31,043 nt of DNA from Lachnospiraceae bacterium UBA5902. Its GTDB lineage: Bacteria > Bacillota > Clostridia > Lachnospirales > Lachnospiraceae. Numbering within the stretch: the first letter of the stretch is position 1; every line of letters starts with the position of its first letter. The stretch lies in assembly GCA_002431865.1 (NCBI GenBank), contig DJEI01000066.1, positions 1 to 31,043 of the forward strand. The letters run 5' to 3'. A model generated the notes under the pieces. The model worked only from the letters and a program-made list of their open reading frames with translations. It was not told the origin of the DNA and ran no database searches. Shown in pieces: positions 1 through 9,165 of the stretch. The position numbers were made by a program, and so were the translations under genes.

Positions 1-543
1 GAGCAGGATCGTGACCGGATGAAATTCATCCGGAACAGTCTGACTTTGAAGAAGCTGTTCAGTGTGATTGTAACCGATATGAATGCAATCAAGCTGAGCC
101 TGTATAAGCGGGAACGGATCAAAGAACAAAGCCGTTATCTGAAATACGAGGAGGCGGTTGGAAGTACCGGACAGTCGCAGGGTATTTATATCCAGTTTCT
201 GATTTCCATCATCAATTACATTTCCGGTATGTACCGGATTGGAAATGAGGATACAGGAACAAAGACGATCTTTATTGATAACCCGTTTGGTGCGGCGAAG
301 GATGTGTATATCTGGGAGCCGATCTTCGCATTACTTGCGGCAAATCATGTACAGCTGATCGTGCCGGCACGTGGGGCAACACCGGCAATCACCGGACGCT
401 TCGATGTCAATTATATTTTAGGACAACAGATGGCAGGCGGAAAGCAGCTGACGGTAGTTGTCGATTATACAAGCAAAGTTGAGCAGGAGGAGCTTGTTTA
501 TCAGGAGCTTGAATATGAACAGGTCAGCTTCGACTTTATATAG
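1..543 (+). CDS. C-terminal end of a large SMC/SbcC-like ATPase (5' partial)
   Basis: The reading frame is open from the first base, so only about the last 180 residues are seen and the true start lies upstream. The fragment looks like the C-terminal half of an ABC-type ATPase head. A signature-like stretch (GSTGQSQG, a relaxed LSGGQ) is followed by a Walker-B-like hydrophobic strand ending in acidic residues (TIFIDNPFGAAKD, with a D-loop-like tail) and a further beta strand (VQLIVPARG). This order is typical of SMC, RecN, SbcC and MukB/JetC-like proteins, which load on DNA in repair, segregation or plasmid defence. Which of these it belongs to cannot be decided without the N-terminus and coiled coil. 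It ends 23 bp before the radical SAM gene. Confidence 0.55.
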   Translation, partial: EQDRDRMKFIRNSLTLKKLFSVIVTDMNAIKLSLYKRERIKEQSRYLKYEEAVGSTGQSQGIYIQFLISIINYISGMYRIGNEDTGTKTIFIDNPFGAAKDVYIWEPIFALLAANHVQLIVPARGATPAITGRFDVNYILGQQMAGGKQLTVVVDYTSKVEQEELVYQELEYEQVSFDFI

Positions 544-566
544 TAGGGAAAGACAGAGGATAAGTT

Positions 567-1445
567 ATGCATTACAAGGAAGTAAAAGCAATTTTATCTC
601 CGCAGAATGGTCTGAATATTTATCGGGGATGCAGTTATTCGTGTGTGTTCTGTGATGCGCGCAGTACCTGTCACAGGATGGATCACGAATTCGAAGATAT
701 CGAGGTAAAAGCCCATGCTGTGGATATGCTGGAGTATGCATTGAAGAAAAAGCGGACAAGAAGCATGATACAGATTGGTTCTTCGTCGGAGCCGTATATT
801 CCGCTCGAAGAGGAATTACAACTGGTGCGTAGGTGCCTGAATCAGATCGAGCGGTTTGATTTTGGTTTGGTATTACATACACATTCGATGCTTGCACTGC
901 GGGATATTGATATCTTGGATAAGATCAACCGTAAGACCAAATGTATCGTGATCGTGCGGCTGAGTACCTATGATGATGCGCTCGCGAAAAAGTTAGAGCA
1001 TGGAACGTCGCTTCCAACAGAGCGGTTTTCGCTGATGCAGCGGCTCACAGAGCGGGGCATCACGGTGATCGTCAATCTGGCACCAATCCTGCCGTTTATC
1101 AATGACAACATGGAGAACATACAGGGGCTGTTGTCGTACTGTGTGAAAGCGAATGTATATGGAATACTGACGGACAAAATGTGTCCGGTTTTAAGAGAAG
1201 GAAACCGGGAGCGGTTTTATCAGCAGCTCTATAAGAATTTCCCGGATATCTACGATCAGTATGAGGCGGTTTACGCAGACGAGAAGACATTGAAGACAAA
1301 GAATTATACCGAGATTATGGCGTGCATCCGAGAGACCTGCGAGGCGCATGGAATCCAGTATGATAAGGAAGAACTGCTTCGGTTCACGCGTGAGTATAAG
1401 AACAAGACGATCGGAACACAGCTCAGTTTGTTTGACATGATGTAA
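567..1445 (+). CDS. Radical SAM protein, SplB / DNA-repair-photolyase-like family
   Basis: A 292-residue protein with the radical SAM cluster motif C22-x3-C26-x2-C29 (CSYSCVFC) that holds a [4Fe-4S] cluster for SAM cleavage. The motif sits in the N-terminal context NIYRGCSYSCVFC, typical of COG1533 (SplB-related). The TIM-barrel part contains the SSSEPYIPLE segment and LAPILPFIND, also seen in this group. Family members include spore photoproduct lyase, but many COG1533 proteins have unknown substrates, and this one is shorter than true SplB. The start at 567 follows a purine-rich stretch (GGGAAAGACAGAGGA). The next gene begins about 30 bp downstream. Confidence 0.8.
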   Translation: MHYKEVKAILSPQNGLNIYRGCSYSCVFCDARSTCHRMDHEFEDIEVKAHAVDMLEYALKKKRTRSMIQIGSSSEPYIPLEEELQLVRRCLNQIERFDFGLVLHTHSMLALRDIDILDKINRKTKCIVIVRLSTYDDALAKKLEHGTSLPTERFSLMQRLTERGITVIVNLAPILPFINDNMENIQGLLSYCVKANVYGILTDKMCPVLREGNRERFYQQLYKNFPDIYDQYEAVYADEKTLKTKNYTEIMACIRETCEAHGIQYDKEELLRFTREYKNKTIGTQLSLFDMM

Positions 1446-1477
1446 AAAAATGGTAGCTATATGAGGAGATGGAGAAG

Positions 1478-2155
1478 ATGAGTAAGAGCAAAAAAGAAAG
1501 ACAACAGGAAAAAAAGGAACTGAGACAGGCACAGGAGAAGGTGCAGCCAAAACAGCCGCAGGCAGAGAAAAAGCCAGAACCAAAACCAGTAGAAGCAAAG
1601 AAAGCGCAGACGGAGACATCCGCAGACGTGAAGATGAATTTCTATTCCGGCATGTCTATGATCATGACGATTATGGCAGCCGCTTCGGCAGTGGTTGCCA
1701 TGATTGTAGCAGCAAGAGGATTTTATTATATTCTGCAGACTCTGTATGATGAAACGCAGACCGATATCGTGCTTTTGAGTGATAATCTGGCTACGGCGGA
1801 TTTCAGTCCGTCAATCCGCATCTTTCTGTATGTGATGGGATTGTTGATGGCGGTACAGGTGGTGTTATCTCTGGTAGGTACGGTAACAGCGATCAATCCG
1901 AAGAAGAAACCGCTTTTTCCGATCTCTGTTGCGATGACGATACTGGCGGCAGCAACACTGGTGCTTTATCTGATCGGACATTCGAAGACCGGAGATATTG
2001 CCAATATGTTCTCCAGAGTGGAGATGCATAAGCAGATCGGACTTTATACGATTTACCTGTATGTGCTGATTGCAAATCTGGTTTGTGCAGTGGTGAATCT
2101 GTTTGGACAGATGTATGGTTTGAAGTTGTATAAAAAGACAGGCAGTACCTGTTGA
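1478..2155 (+). CDS. Four-helix integral membrane protein of unknown function
   Basis: A 225-residue protein. The first ~45 residues are extremely charged and rich in Lys, Glu, Gln and Pro, a likely cytosolic disordered tail. Four hydrophobic segments follow: around the GMSMIMTIMAAASAVVAMIV stretch, then IFLYVMGLLMAVQVVLSLVG, then ISVAMTILAAATLVLYLIG, then YLYVLIANLVCAVVNLFG. I chose the ATG at 1478 rather than 1469 because the AGGAG at 1464-1468 has 9-nt spacing to 1478 but directly abuts 1469. I do not recognise a family. The next gene, for a small charged protein, starts 31 bp later and could be co-transcribed. Confidence 0.7.
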   Translation: MSKSKKERQQEKKELRQAQEKVQPKQPQAEKKPEPKPVEAKKAQTETSADVKMNFYSGMSMIMTIMAAASAVVAMIVAARGFYYILQTLYDETQTDIVLLSDNLATADFSPSIRIFLYVMGLLMAVQVVLSLVGTVTAINPKKKPLFPISVAMTILAAATLVLYLIGHSKTGDIANMFSRVEMHKQIGLYTIYLYVLIANLVCAVVNLFGQMYGLKLYKKTGSTC

Positions 2156-2186
2156 TAAAATAGAAAAAGTGTAGGAGGGTATGAAA

Positions 2187-2447
2187 ATGGCATTTAAGGA
2201 TTTTGTAAAGACAGTGAGGACTGAAGCTGGTGACGCAGTGGAGGTTACAAAGCTGAAGGCGAAGATCAGCAAGGAAAAGGCAAATATCAAGGAGACGTAT
2301 GAGGCAATCGGTGAGATCTTCTACAATAAGGTAAAAGAGGGTGCACAGATGGATCCGGAATTTGGCCCGCTGGTAGAGAAGATTGACAGTGCAAAAGAGA
2401 CAATCAAAAACTGCAATGACGAAATCGATCATGTAAAGATGAACTAA
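2187..2447 (+). CDS. Small charged helical protein, unknown function
   Basis: An 86-residue protein, almost wholly predicted helix, with alternating Lys and Glu (TKLKAKISKEKANIKETYEA), consistent with a short coiled coil. It resembles the N-terminal half of small Clostridia proteins that elsewhere carry a C-terminal zinc ribbon, but no Cys pairs are present here (a single Cys near the end). The ATG at 2187 is preferred over the in-frame ATG at 2181 because AGGAGGG at 2173-2179 gives 7-nt spacing to 2187. No function can be assigned. Confidence 0.7.
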   Translation: MAFKDFVKTVRTEAGDAVEVTKLKAKISKEKANIKETYEAIGEIFYNKVKEGAQMDPEFGPLVEKIDSAKETIKNCNDEIDHVKMN

Positions 2448-2481
2448 AATCAATGAAATAAGAAAGCAGAGGAAAACAAAG

Positions 2482-3651
2482 ATGGACTATAATCAGATGA
2501 GCTTGAAAATGCATGAAGAAAATCACGGAAAGCTGGAGGTTGTCTCCAAGGTCGCAATCAATGACCGCGATGACTTAAGTACCGCTTATACACCGGGTGT
2601 TGCAGAGCCATGCCGTAAGATTCATGCGAATCCGGCGGACGTATACAAATATACATGCAAGGCAAATACCGTTGCTGTTGTATCCGATGGTACGGCTGTA
2701 CTTGGACTTGGAGATATCGGACCGGAGGCAGCGATTCCGGTTATGGAAGGAAAGTCTGTGCTGTTCAAACGGTTTGCAGGCGTGGATGCATTTCCAATCT
2801 GTCTGGATACAAAAGATGTTGACGAGATCGTGGAAACAGTAAAACGTATCGCACCGGTATTCGGTGGTATCAATCTGGAGGATATTTCTGCTCCGCGTTG
2901 TTTTGAGATTGAGAGCCGTCTGAAGGAAGAGCTGGATATTCCGGTATTCCATGATGATCAGCATGGTACAGCGATTGTCGTATCGGCAGGATTGATCAAT
3001 GCATTGAAGCTGGTTGGAAAGCCATTTGATAAGGCAAATGTTGTGATCAATGGAGCTGGTTCCGCAGGTATTTCTATCTGCAAGCTGTTGCTCGCACTCG
3101 GTATCGGGAATGTTGTACTGGTCGATAAAAACGGAGCACTTTGTCCGGGTGAGGACTGGATGAATCCGGCACAGGCAGCGATGGCAGAGGTGACAAATAA
3201 AGACAAGCAGACCGGAGCACTTGCTGAGATCATGAAAGGCAAGGATGTCTTTATCGGTGTGTCCGCACCGAATATTGTAACTGCAGAGATGGTCGCATCC
3301 ATGGCAAACGATCCAATCGTATTTGCAATGGCAAATCCAACACCGGAGATCATGCCGGAAGAAGCAAAGAAGGGCGGCGTGCGCGTGATGGCAACCGGTC
3401 GTTCTGATTATCCAAACCAGATCAACAACGTGCTTGTATTCCCTGGTATCTTCCGTGGTGCGCTGGATGCGAAGGCAAAGGCAATCACAGAGGAGATGAA
3501 GATTGCAGCAGCCAAGGCGATTGCTTCGATCGTAACAGATGAGGAATTAAATGAGGAGTATATTATTCCGGGTGCTTTTGATGAGAGAGTGGCAAAGGTC
3601 GTTGCCAAGGCAGTATCGGATGAGGCGAAGAAGCTCGGAATCGTGAAATAG
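2482..3651 (+). CDS. Malic enzyme (malate dehydrogenase, oxaloacetate-decarboxylating)
   Basis: A 389-residue cytosolic enzyme of the short bacterial malic enzyme type, which converts malate to pyruvate and CO2 with reduction of NAD(P). Family hallmarks visible in order: STAYTPGVAEP (catalytic Tyr region), PVMEGKSVLFKRFAGVDAFP (catalytic Lys region), NLEDISAPRCFEIE and FHDDQHGTAIV (metal-binding acidic residues), then the Rossmann loop INGAGSAGIS, and FAMANPTPEI. Length fits single-domain members without the phosphotransacetylase-like extension of E. coli MaeB. An AGAGGA ribosome binding site lies just upstream. NAD versus NADP preference cannot be read from the sequence. Confidence 0.93.
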   Translation: MDYNQMSLKMHEENHGKLEVVSKVAINDRDDLSTAYTPGVAEPCRKIHANPADVYKYTCKANTVAVVSDGTAVLGLGDIGPEAAIPVMEGKSVLFKRFAGVDAFPICLDTKDVDEIVETVKRIAPVFGGINLEDISAPRCFEIESRLKEELDIPVFHDDQHGTAIVVSAGLINALKLVGKPFDKANVVINGAGSAGISICKLLLALGIGNVVLVDKNGALCPGEDWMNPAQAAMAEVTNKDKQTGALAEIMKGKDVFIGVSAPNIVTAEMVASMANDPIVFAMANPTPEIMPEEAKKGGVRVMATGRSDYPNQINNVLVFPGIFRGALDAKAKAITEEMKIAAAKAIASIVTDEELNEEYIIPGAFDERVAKVVAKAVSDEAKKLGIVK

Positions 3652-3720
3652 TAATTTGTGAGTTCCTAGAACGAAGAAAAATATAAGGATTGTAGTTGTA
3701 AGAATGCGGGAGGTGTGCAG

Positions 3721-4656
3721 ATGGACGGAATAAGTCAGAAGCTCGAACAGGTGCAGGCGGAAGTCAATAAAGTAATTAAAGGCAAGGAGGATGTTGTAAA
3801 GAAGGTTCTTGCTGCCGTGATCGCAGGTGGACATATTCTGATGGAGGATATTCCGGGTGTAGGTAAGACGACGCTTGCAACGACATTTGCGAAGAGTATG
3901 TCAATGCATTATAAGCGTGTGCAGTTTACGCCGGATGTACTGCCGAGTGATATCCTGGGATTTTCCATGTATAACTCTGCCACCAGGGAGTTTGAATATC
4001 GGGAAGGTGCGGTTTTTACGAATCTGTTCTTAGCGGATGAGATCAACCGAACCTCGCCGAAGACACAGTCCGCATTGCTTGAGGTTATGGAAGAAAAAAC
4101 GGCGACGGTCGATGGTGTGACCCGGCCGTTGCCAGATCCGTTTGTCGTTATTGCGACGGAGAACCCATATGGTTCTTCCGGTACGCAGATGCTGCCGGAA
4201 TCCCAGCTTGACCGATTTATGGTCTGTCTGTCCATGGGATATCCAAGCCACGCGGATGCGGTGTCAATCCTGAAGGGAAATGCAGGAAAGCCACTCTCGA
4301 AGGTGCAGAAAGTGATATCAATGGAAGAGGTGCTTGCGCTGCGTGAGATGACAAATGATCTCTATGTGAAAGATGAAATCTATGAGTATATTGTAAATCT
4401 GGTGGAGGCAACCAGGACGATGGAGATCTTCTCGATGGGAGCCAGCCCGCGGGGGACGATTGCACTTTTGCGTATGGCAAAGGCAATGGCAGTGATCGAC
4501 GGCAGAGATTATGTCTGTGCAAAGGATGTGCAGGATGTGGCGCGTGATGTATTAGGACATCGTGTGAAGCTGTCAGCACGTGGAAAGGCACAGGGTATCA
4601 CAATGCAGCAGGCAATCGGAATGGTGATCGCAAATGTCGCAGCACCGAGGGTATAA
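3721..4656 (+). CDS. MoxR-family AAA+ ATPase
   Basis: A 311-residue AAA+ ATPase with Walker A (GVGKTTLA), Walker B (LFLADEINR) and the SPKTQSALLEVMEE and ATENP segments typical of MoxR proteins. These act as chaperone-like ATPases, often on von Willebrand or DUF58 partner proteins. I chose the ATG at 3721 because GGGAGG at 3708-3713 has 7-nt spacing; a GTG six bases upstream is in frame but too close to that site. It is the first gene of a tight trio with the DUF58 protein (3-bp gap) and the transglutaminase, a widely conserved arrangement. Confidence 0.93.
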   Translation: MDGISQKLEQVQAEVNKVIKGKEDVVKKVLAAVIAGGHILMEDIPGVGKTTLATTFAKSMSMHYKRVQFTPDVLPSDILGFSMYNSATREFEYREGAVFTNLFLADEINRTSPKTQSALLEVMEEKTATVDGVTRPLPDPFVVIATENPYGSSGTQMLPESQLDRFMVCLSMGYPSHADAVSILKGNAGKPLSKVQKVISMEEVLALREMTNDLYVKDEIYEYIVNLVEATRTMEIFSMGASPRGTIALLRMAKAMAVIDGRDYVCAKDVQDVARDVLGHRVKLSARGKAQGITMQQAIGMVIANVAAPRV

Positions 4657-4659
4657 GGA

Positions 4660-5700
4660 GTGGCAGAATATATTGTTCGGATAATTGGATATGGGATATT
4701 GCTTTTTGTAAATGGGATGATCTACTATTTTCTACACAGCCAGTTTTATTTTCTGGTACTCGTGCTGATGCTGGCAGGACCAATCCTTTCCGCGCTGTCG
4801 GTGTGGGTATTGCGGCGTTATTTGCAGGTAGAGATTCGTCATGCGCAGGATTCCTATGGGGTACAGGGGGAGACTGCGTATTTTACGATACAGATCAAAA
4901 ATCCAACGTGGTTTGTCTCGCTGGATACGAAGCTGATCGTGAATGTGGAGAACACACTGATGGAGACGATCGGGCAGCAGGTGTTTTCCGTGCCGGTACA
5001 TGCGGGAAAGGGATATACCCTTACGCTCCCGGTTGTGGCGACGTACCCGGGATTGTTAAAAATCAGTGTGTCACGTGTGTATATCAAAGACCTGATGGGA
5101 TTTTTCCGCGTGAAGAAAAATGTGGAGCAGACGGCGGAGCTTAGTATCCTGCCATGGGTCGTCACTGATATTGCGTATGAAAAGACGGCACTCGAACAGG
5201 GTATGCTGGAGAGTGAGGAAAGCTCGAAAAGGGGTAATGATTTCTCTGATGTGCAGGAAGTCAGGGAGTATATTCCGGGCGATAAGCTGATGAGTATTCA
5301 CTGGAAACTGTCAGCAAAACGGGATATCCTGATGGTAAAGGACCGCGTGAGCATGTCGGATCACCAGCTTGTGATCGTGCCGGAGCTTTATATCGGTCAA
5401 CCGGTTAATCTGGCTGCGATTCTGACGATGACGTATTCTGTGATTCTGGAGCTGATACAGGAGCAGACGACGGTGCGGCTTTTGTATTGGAGTATGAACC
5501 GCTATGAATATGAAGATGTGAGGGTTGATTATAAGGAAGAGCTAGATGCGGTGTTTGCCCGTATGTATTATGAGAAGGCATATAAGAATCCAAGTGAAGC
5601 GGCAGACCATATGGCACTGGTGCACCCGGAAATGCATGCATATCTGCATGTATTTAGTGATGGACAGGGCGCGCAGATGCAGGTGCGGGAAAATGAGTAA
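4660..5700 (+). CDS. DUF58 domain-containing protein
   Basis: A 346-residue protein with two N-terminal transmembrane segments (roughly residues 8-25 and 28-47), then a beta-rich region, then the DUF58 signature (VREYIPGDKLMSIHWKLSAK) near residues 200-220. The start is a GTG at 4660 right after the stop of the MoxR gene. The AAGGAG there overlaps the start, so GAGGG at 4647-4651, or coupling to upstream translation, probably serves it. DUF58 proteins are usual partners of MoxR ATPases and have a VWA-like fold; the biochemical role is not known. Confidence 0.88.
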   Translation: MAEYIVRIIGYGILLFVNGMIYYFLHSQFYFLVLVLMLAGPILSALSVWVLRRYLQVEIRHAQDSYGVQGETAYFTIQIKNPTWFVSLDTKLIVNVENTLMETIGQQVFSVPVHAGKGYTLTLPVVATYPGLLKISVSRVYIKDLMGFFRVKKNVEQTAELSILPWVVTDIAYEKTALEQGMLESEESSKRGNDFSDVQEVREYIPGDKLMSIHWKLSAKRDILMVKDRVSMSDHQLVIVPELYIGQPVNLAAILTMTYSVILELIQEQTTVRLLYWSMNRYEYEDVRVDYKEELDAVFARMYYEKAYKNPSEAADHMALVHPEMHAYLHVFSDGQGAQMQVRENE

Positions 5701-5708
5701 GTTATAAT

Positions 5709-8045
5709 ATGGCAAAAAAGAAACATACAGATACAATTGAATCGATAGAACTGTGCGAGGGTGTGTACCTGCAGGAGGAATTCTTCGAGAAAAAGGAAAA
5801 CCGGGTGCTTACTCTGCTGTTGAAGGGCTTCATTGTCTACCTTCTTTCGATGGGAAGTATTGGTTTTTATCTGACGGCATTTGACATTTCGTTTCATGTC
5901 GGGCTTTGCCATGCTTTGATTTTACTGACATCGCTTGGCTGTGCGATGTTATATTACCGACTGATGGTGGAAAATCTTGGCTATCTGTTCCTGTTTGTCA
6001 CCTTTACATTTCTGGTATTTACATTCCGTGATTATATCAACAGTGGATTTTATGCGATCGTGAACATCACGGTCGATAATGCAGCCCAGTATTTTGATGT
6101 GGATATCCAGAGGTTATATGAGGAGAAAATCGGAAACCGATATGTGACAGTCACGTTTGTTGCACTCTTTATCGGTATCGTGCTTGATATCTTATTAAAC
6201 GTCTATATTTCCCGACGGATGCAGTATGCGACGGCAATCGTGATTATCATGTGCCTGAATCTCATCCCGCTTTATCTGACGATGGAACCGGATCTGCTGT
6301 ATGTGCTTATGATGCTTTCCGGTGTTTCCATGGCGGTCATATTTAAGGCGGGAAAGCATTACAGTCCGCAGGTATCGGTCAAGCGAAGCAGCGCACAGTT
6401 TCAAGTGCAGGGGAAAAAGAAAAAAGAGGTTGCCTATGTCTATGACGTGAAAGCAATGGTGCAGGCAGGCGTACTGGCGGCAGTCACAGCAATCGTGGTC
6501 GTGACGACGGCAAGCAGCTTCCGCCCGAAGGAGACATTTAATGTCGGATACACTGGAAACAAATATAAAGATCTGACAATGGCGGCGATGTCGACGTTAC
6601 TGGTCGACGGTTTTGAGGGCTTGTATCACAGAACTGGTACCAATGGTGGTGTCGGAGGTGGAAAGCTGGGAGATGTTTCTACGGTTTATCTCGATAACCA
6701 GACCGATCTGGTTGTGAAGCTGGCACCATATACATCAGACCGGATCTACCTGAAATCCTTTACTGGCGTCCGTTATAATCCATATGCGAACGAATGGACA
6801 TCAATGAGTGAAATTCGAAATTATGATGACATGGACACGAATGCGGAGGCAAGATCACTGAAAGAGCAATACGAGGAGAAACGTGAGGGCAGTGCCAAAG
6901 CAACGATGGAGATTCAGTGTGTGGGTGTGTATTCGCAGTTGTATCAGCCATATTATACCGCAGATGCGGAAGTAATACGGAATGGTTATACAATTACTTA
7001 TTATCCGCGTGTGGCTGGAAATCGTGCACCGGTAACGTCAGAAACCGTGGAGTATAATGATATGGATTTGTATGTGCCGGAGGAGAATTTAGAGGCGGTG
7101 TCACAAGTTGCATCAGAGCTTGGCACAATCGGAACGACAGACCATGTAGTCGAGGAACTGAAAAACTATTATCAGGAGAATTATCCGTATACTGTCCGAC
7201 CGGGAAAGACACCAAAGAAGAAAGATTTTGTAAACTATTTTCTGCTGGAGAATAAGAAAGGCTATTGTTCTTATTTCGCAAGTGCGGCGGTGCTGATTTT
7301 CCGATACATGGGAATTCCGGCACGGTATGTGGAGGGCTATGCGATTGATTACGATCAGATATTAAGTGGCGAGCTGGTCGATGGCGCAGATTATACAGAT
7401 TATTACGATGGCTATTCTGAGATTGGTGAGACCGCATATGTAAAAGTCAATGTCACGGATGCCGATGCGCATGCGTGGGTGGAGGTGTATGATCCGGTGA
7501 TTGGCTGGTATCCGGTGGATGTGACGCCATCGTCAAATGATGACGAGGCCATCACAAATTTCTGGGATGAGTTTGCGGATTTTATGGGCGGCGATGAAAG
7601 TGGTTCCGATACGGTCACAGAGAACGGAAACGCGCTTACAATCCCGGACAATCTGATGCGGAATATCGTGTATGGTTTGACTGTGATCGCTGCAGGTTTT
7701 GTTGTATTTCTGCTTGGAAATCAGTTTGTGCGTTGGTTGTTGTTTTATATCCGGTTTGCCAAAGCTTCCTATAATGATAAGCTGATTTTGTATTACAGTC
7801 GGATGGTACAGCGATATGAGAAACGGCATGCTGATTTTGTGACATGCAAAAACTATGAAGATCAGATCTGGTATATGCTTGCCCATATGACGCAGGGAGA
7901 AGTAAGAGCAGAACTTGAATCGCAAGCTGGAATGGTAATTGAAATCTTAAATATCGCGGGCTTTTCGAATCGGTCCGTGAAAGAAGCTGATTATAAAAAG
8001 ACGCAGGAATATCTGAAGAAACTGCGAAGAACAGTCAGAAAATAG
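5709..8045 (+). CDS. Membrane protein with extracellular transglutaminase-like domain
   Basis: A 778-residue protein. About six to seven transmembrane helices occupy residues ~30-265. An outer region follows with a transglutaminase-like (cysteine-protease fold) core with catalytic triad Cys520 (GYCSYFA), His588 (AHAWVE) and Asp604 (PVDVTPSS). One more helix lies near residues 650-680, and the C-terminal cytosolic tail resembles the DUF4129-type ends of such proteins. The triad is complete, so activity is plausible; known relatives are called transglutaminase-like TgpA-type proteins. The start lies 8 bp after the DUF58 gene with only a weak ribosome site, suggesting translational coupling. A hairpin terminator overlaps the stop codon. 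Confidence 0.9.
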   Translation: MAKKKHTDTIESIELCEGVYLQEEFFEKKENRVLTLLLKGFIVYLLSMGSIGFYLTAFDISFHVGLCHALILLTSLGCAMLYYRLMVENLGYLFLFVTFTFLVFTFRDYINSGFYAIVNITVDNAAQYFDVDIQRLYEEKIGNRYVTVTFVALFIGIVLDILLNVYISRRMQYATAIVIIMCLNLIPLYLTMEPDLLYVLMMLSGVSMAVIFKAGKHYSPQVSVKRSSAQFQVQGKKKKEVAYVYDVKAMVQAGVLAAVTAIVVVTTASSFRPKETFNVGYTGNKYKDLTMAAMSTLLVDGFEGLYHRTGTNGGVGGGKLGDVSTVYLDNQTDLVVKLAPYTSDRIYLKSFTGVRYNPYANEWTSMSEIRNYDDMDTNAEARSLKEQYEEKREGSAKATMEIQCVGVYSQLYQPYYTADAEVIRNGYTITYYPRVAGNRAPVTSETVEYNDMDLYVPEENLEAVSQVASELGTIGTTDHVVEELKNYYQENYPYTVRPGKTPKKKDFVNYFLLENKKGYCSYFASAAVLIFRYMGIPARYVEGYAIDYDQILSGELVDGADYTDYYDGYSEIGETAYVKVNVTDADAHAWVEVYDPVIGWYPVDVTPSSNDDEAITNFWDEFADFMGGDESGSDTVTENGNALTIPDNLMRNIVYGLTVIAAGFVVFLLGNQFVRWLLFYIRFAKASYNDKLILYYSRMVQRYEKRHADFVTCKNYEDQIWYMLAHMTQGEVRAELESQAGMVIEILNIAGFSNRSVKEADYKKTQEYLKKLRRTVRK

Positions 8046-8075
8046 ACATGCAGGAAAATGCATGTCTATTTTTTC
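8041..8075 (+). terminator. Rho-independent terminator after the MoxR/DUF58/transglutaminase trio
   Basis: Perfect 12-bp stem: AATAGACATGCA (8041-8052), loop GGAAAA, TGCATGTCTATT (8059-8070), followed by a T run. It overlaps the last codons of the transglutaminase gene and separates it from the sulfur operon. Confidence 0.93.
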
Positions 8076-8105
8076 TAAATTTTTCTAAATTTCTTTTAAA
8101 ACCTA

Positions 8106-8134
8106 TTGACTTTGTAGGAATTGAGTAGTAATAT
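8106..8134 (+). promoter_or_regulatory. Sigma-A-type promoter of the sulfate-assimilation operon
   Basis: TTGACT (8106-8111), 17-nt spacer, TAATAT (8129-8134): near-consensus with ideal spacing. Transcription would start near 8141, giving a leader of about 86 nt before cysK, too short for a classic S-box or T-box. No other clear promoter was seen until the hemA promoter at 22106. Confidence 0.85.
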
Positions 8135-8189
8135 CTTTTTCAACGAATACATACTATTCCTACTAAAGAAGTATGAAATATAGGAATAG
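8115..8189 (+). promoter_or_regulatory. Repeated TAGGAAT / ATTCCTA elements over the cysK promoter (candidate repressor operator)
   Basis: TAGGAAT lies inside the promoter spacer (8115-8121). CTATTCCTA (8154-8162) and TAGGAATAG (8181-8189) form a perfect 9-bp inverted repeat in the leader. A GGAAT core in sulfur-operon promoters recalls the CymR (Rrf2-family) sites of Bacillus, which repress cysteine and sulfate genes when cysteine is plentiful. The repeats are seen directly; the regulator is an inference. Confidence 0.5.
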
Positions 8190-8226
8190 AAAAAATATTA
8201 ACAAAAAAGAAAAGGAGAAAACAAAG

Positions 8227-9153
8227 ATGAAGATTGCAAAACAGTTAACTGAATTGATTGGAAATACTCCACTTCTGGAGCTTACAAATTACGAGAAGGA
8301 GCAGGGGTTAAAAGCGAAGATTGTTGCCAAGCTTGAGTATTTTAATCCACTTGGAAGCGTGAAAGATCGTGTCGCAAATGCGATGATTGAGCAGGGAATC
8401 AAGGATGGCAAGATCAATCAGGATACTGTTATCATCGAGCCGACCAGTGGAAATACAGGAATCGGTCTTGCATTTGTTTGTGCTGCAAAGGGTCTGCATC
8501 TGATCCTTACAATGCCGGATACGATGAGCGTGGAGCGCCGGAAAATCGTTGCTGCGCTTGGTGCAGAAATCGTTCTGACGCCGGGACGCGAGGGTATGAA
8601 GGGAGCAATCGCCAAGGCAGAGAGCCTGAAGGAAGAGTACGGAAACGCATTTATTCCACAGCAGTTTGAGAATGTTGCAAATCCGGCCATCCACAAGGCA
8701 ACAACAGCACAGGAAATCTGGAATGATACAGACGGACAGGTTGATATCTTCGTATCAGCCGTAGGTACAGGCGGAACTGTAACCGGAACCGGACTTGGAT
8801 TGAAAGAGAAGAATCCAGATGTGAAGGTCGTTGCAGTAGAGCCTGCAAGCTCCCCGGTTCTTTCCGGAGGAAAGCCTGGCCCACATAAGATTCAGGGTAT
8901 CGGTGCCGGATTCATACCAGATGTACTTCGTATGGATATCTTAGATGAGATTATCCCGGTAGAAAACGATGCAGCATTTGAGACATCCAGAGATGTAGCA
9001 AGAACCGATGGCGTACTTGTTGGTATCTCTTCCGGAGCTGCACTGTTCGCTGCAACAGAGCTTGCAAAGCGTCCGGAGAATGAAGGAAAGACAATCATTG
9101 TATTGCTTCCGGATACCGGAGAGAGATATTTGTCAACTTCACTCTTTGCATAA
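8227..9153 (+). CDS. cysK: Cysteine synthase A (O-acetylserine sulfhydrylase)
   Basis: A 308-residue PLP enzyme that makes cysteine from O-acetylserine and sulfide. Visible features: NTPLLEL, PLP lysine K46 in GSVKDR, the substrate loop [12 protein letters not shown], the phosphate-binding GTGGTVTG, and the C-terminal GISSGAA. I chose the ATG at 8227 because AAAGGAG (8211-8217) lies 9 nt upstream; an in-frame ATG at 8173 lies inside the leader repeat region and has no ribosome site. First gene of the sulfur operon, so it is expected to be under cysteine or sulfur control. Confidence 0.96.
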   Translation: MKIAKQLTELIGNTPLLELTNYEKEQGLKAKIVAKLEYFNPLGSVKDRVANAMIEQGIKDGKINQDTVIIEPTSGNTGIGLAFVCAAKGLHLILTMPDTMSVERRKIVAALGAEIVLTPGREGMKGAIAKAESLKEEYGNAFIPQQFENVANPAIHKATTAQEIWNDTDGQVDIFVSAVGTGGTVTGTGLGLKEKNPDVKVVAVEPASSPVLSGGKPGPHKIQGIGAGFIPDVLRMDILDEIIPVENDAAFETSRDVARTDGVLVGISSGAALFAATELAKRPENEGKTIIVLLPDTGERYLSTSLFA

Positions 9154-9165
9154 AAAAGGAACATT

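Noticed and set aside
565..8000. Many open frames on the minus strand opposite region 1 genes
   Set aside because: They lie entirely under well-supported + strand genes, lack ribosome sites and show no family motifs.
8134..8226. Possible S-box or T-box riboswitch before cysK
   Set aside because: The leader is only about 86 nt and shows neither the T-box motif nor an S-box core, nor a terminator/antiterminator pair; only protein-binding-type repeats are seen.
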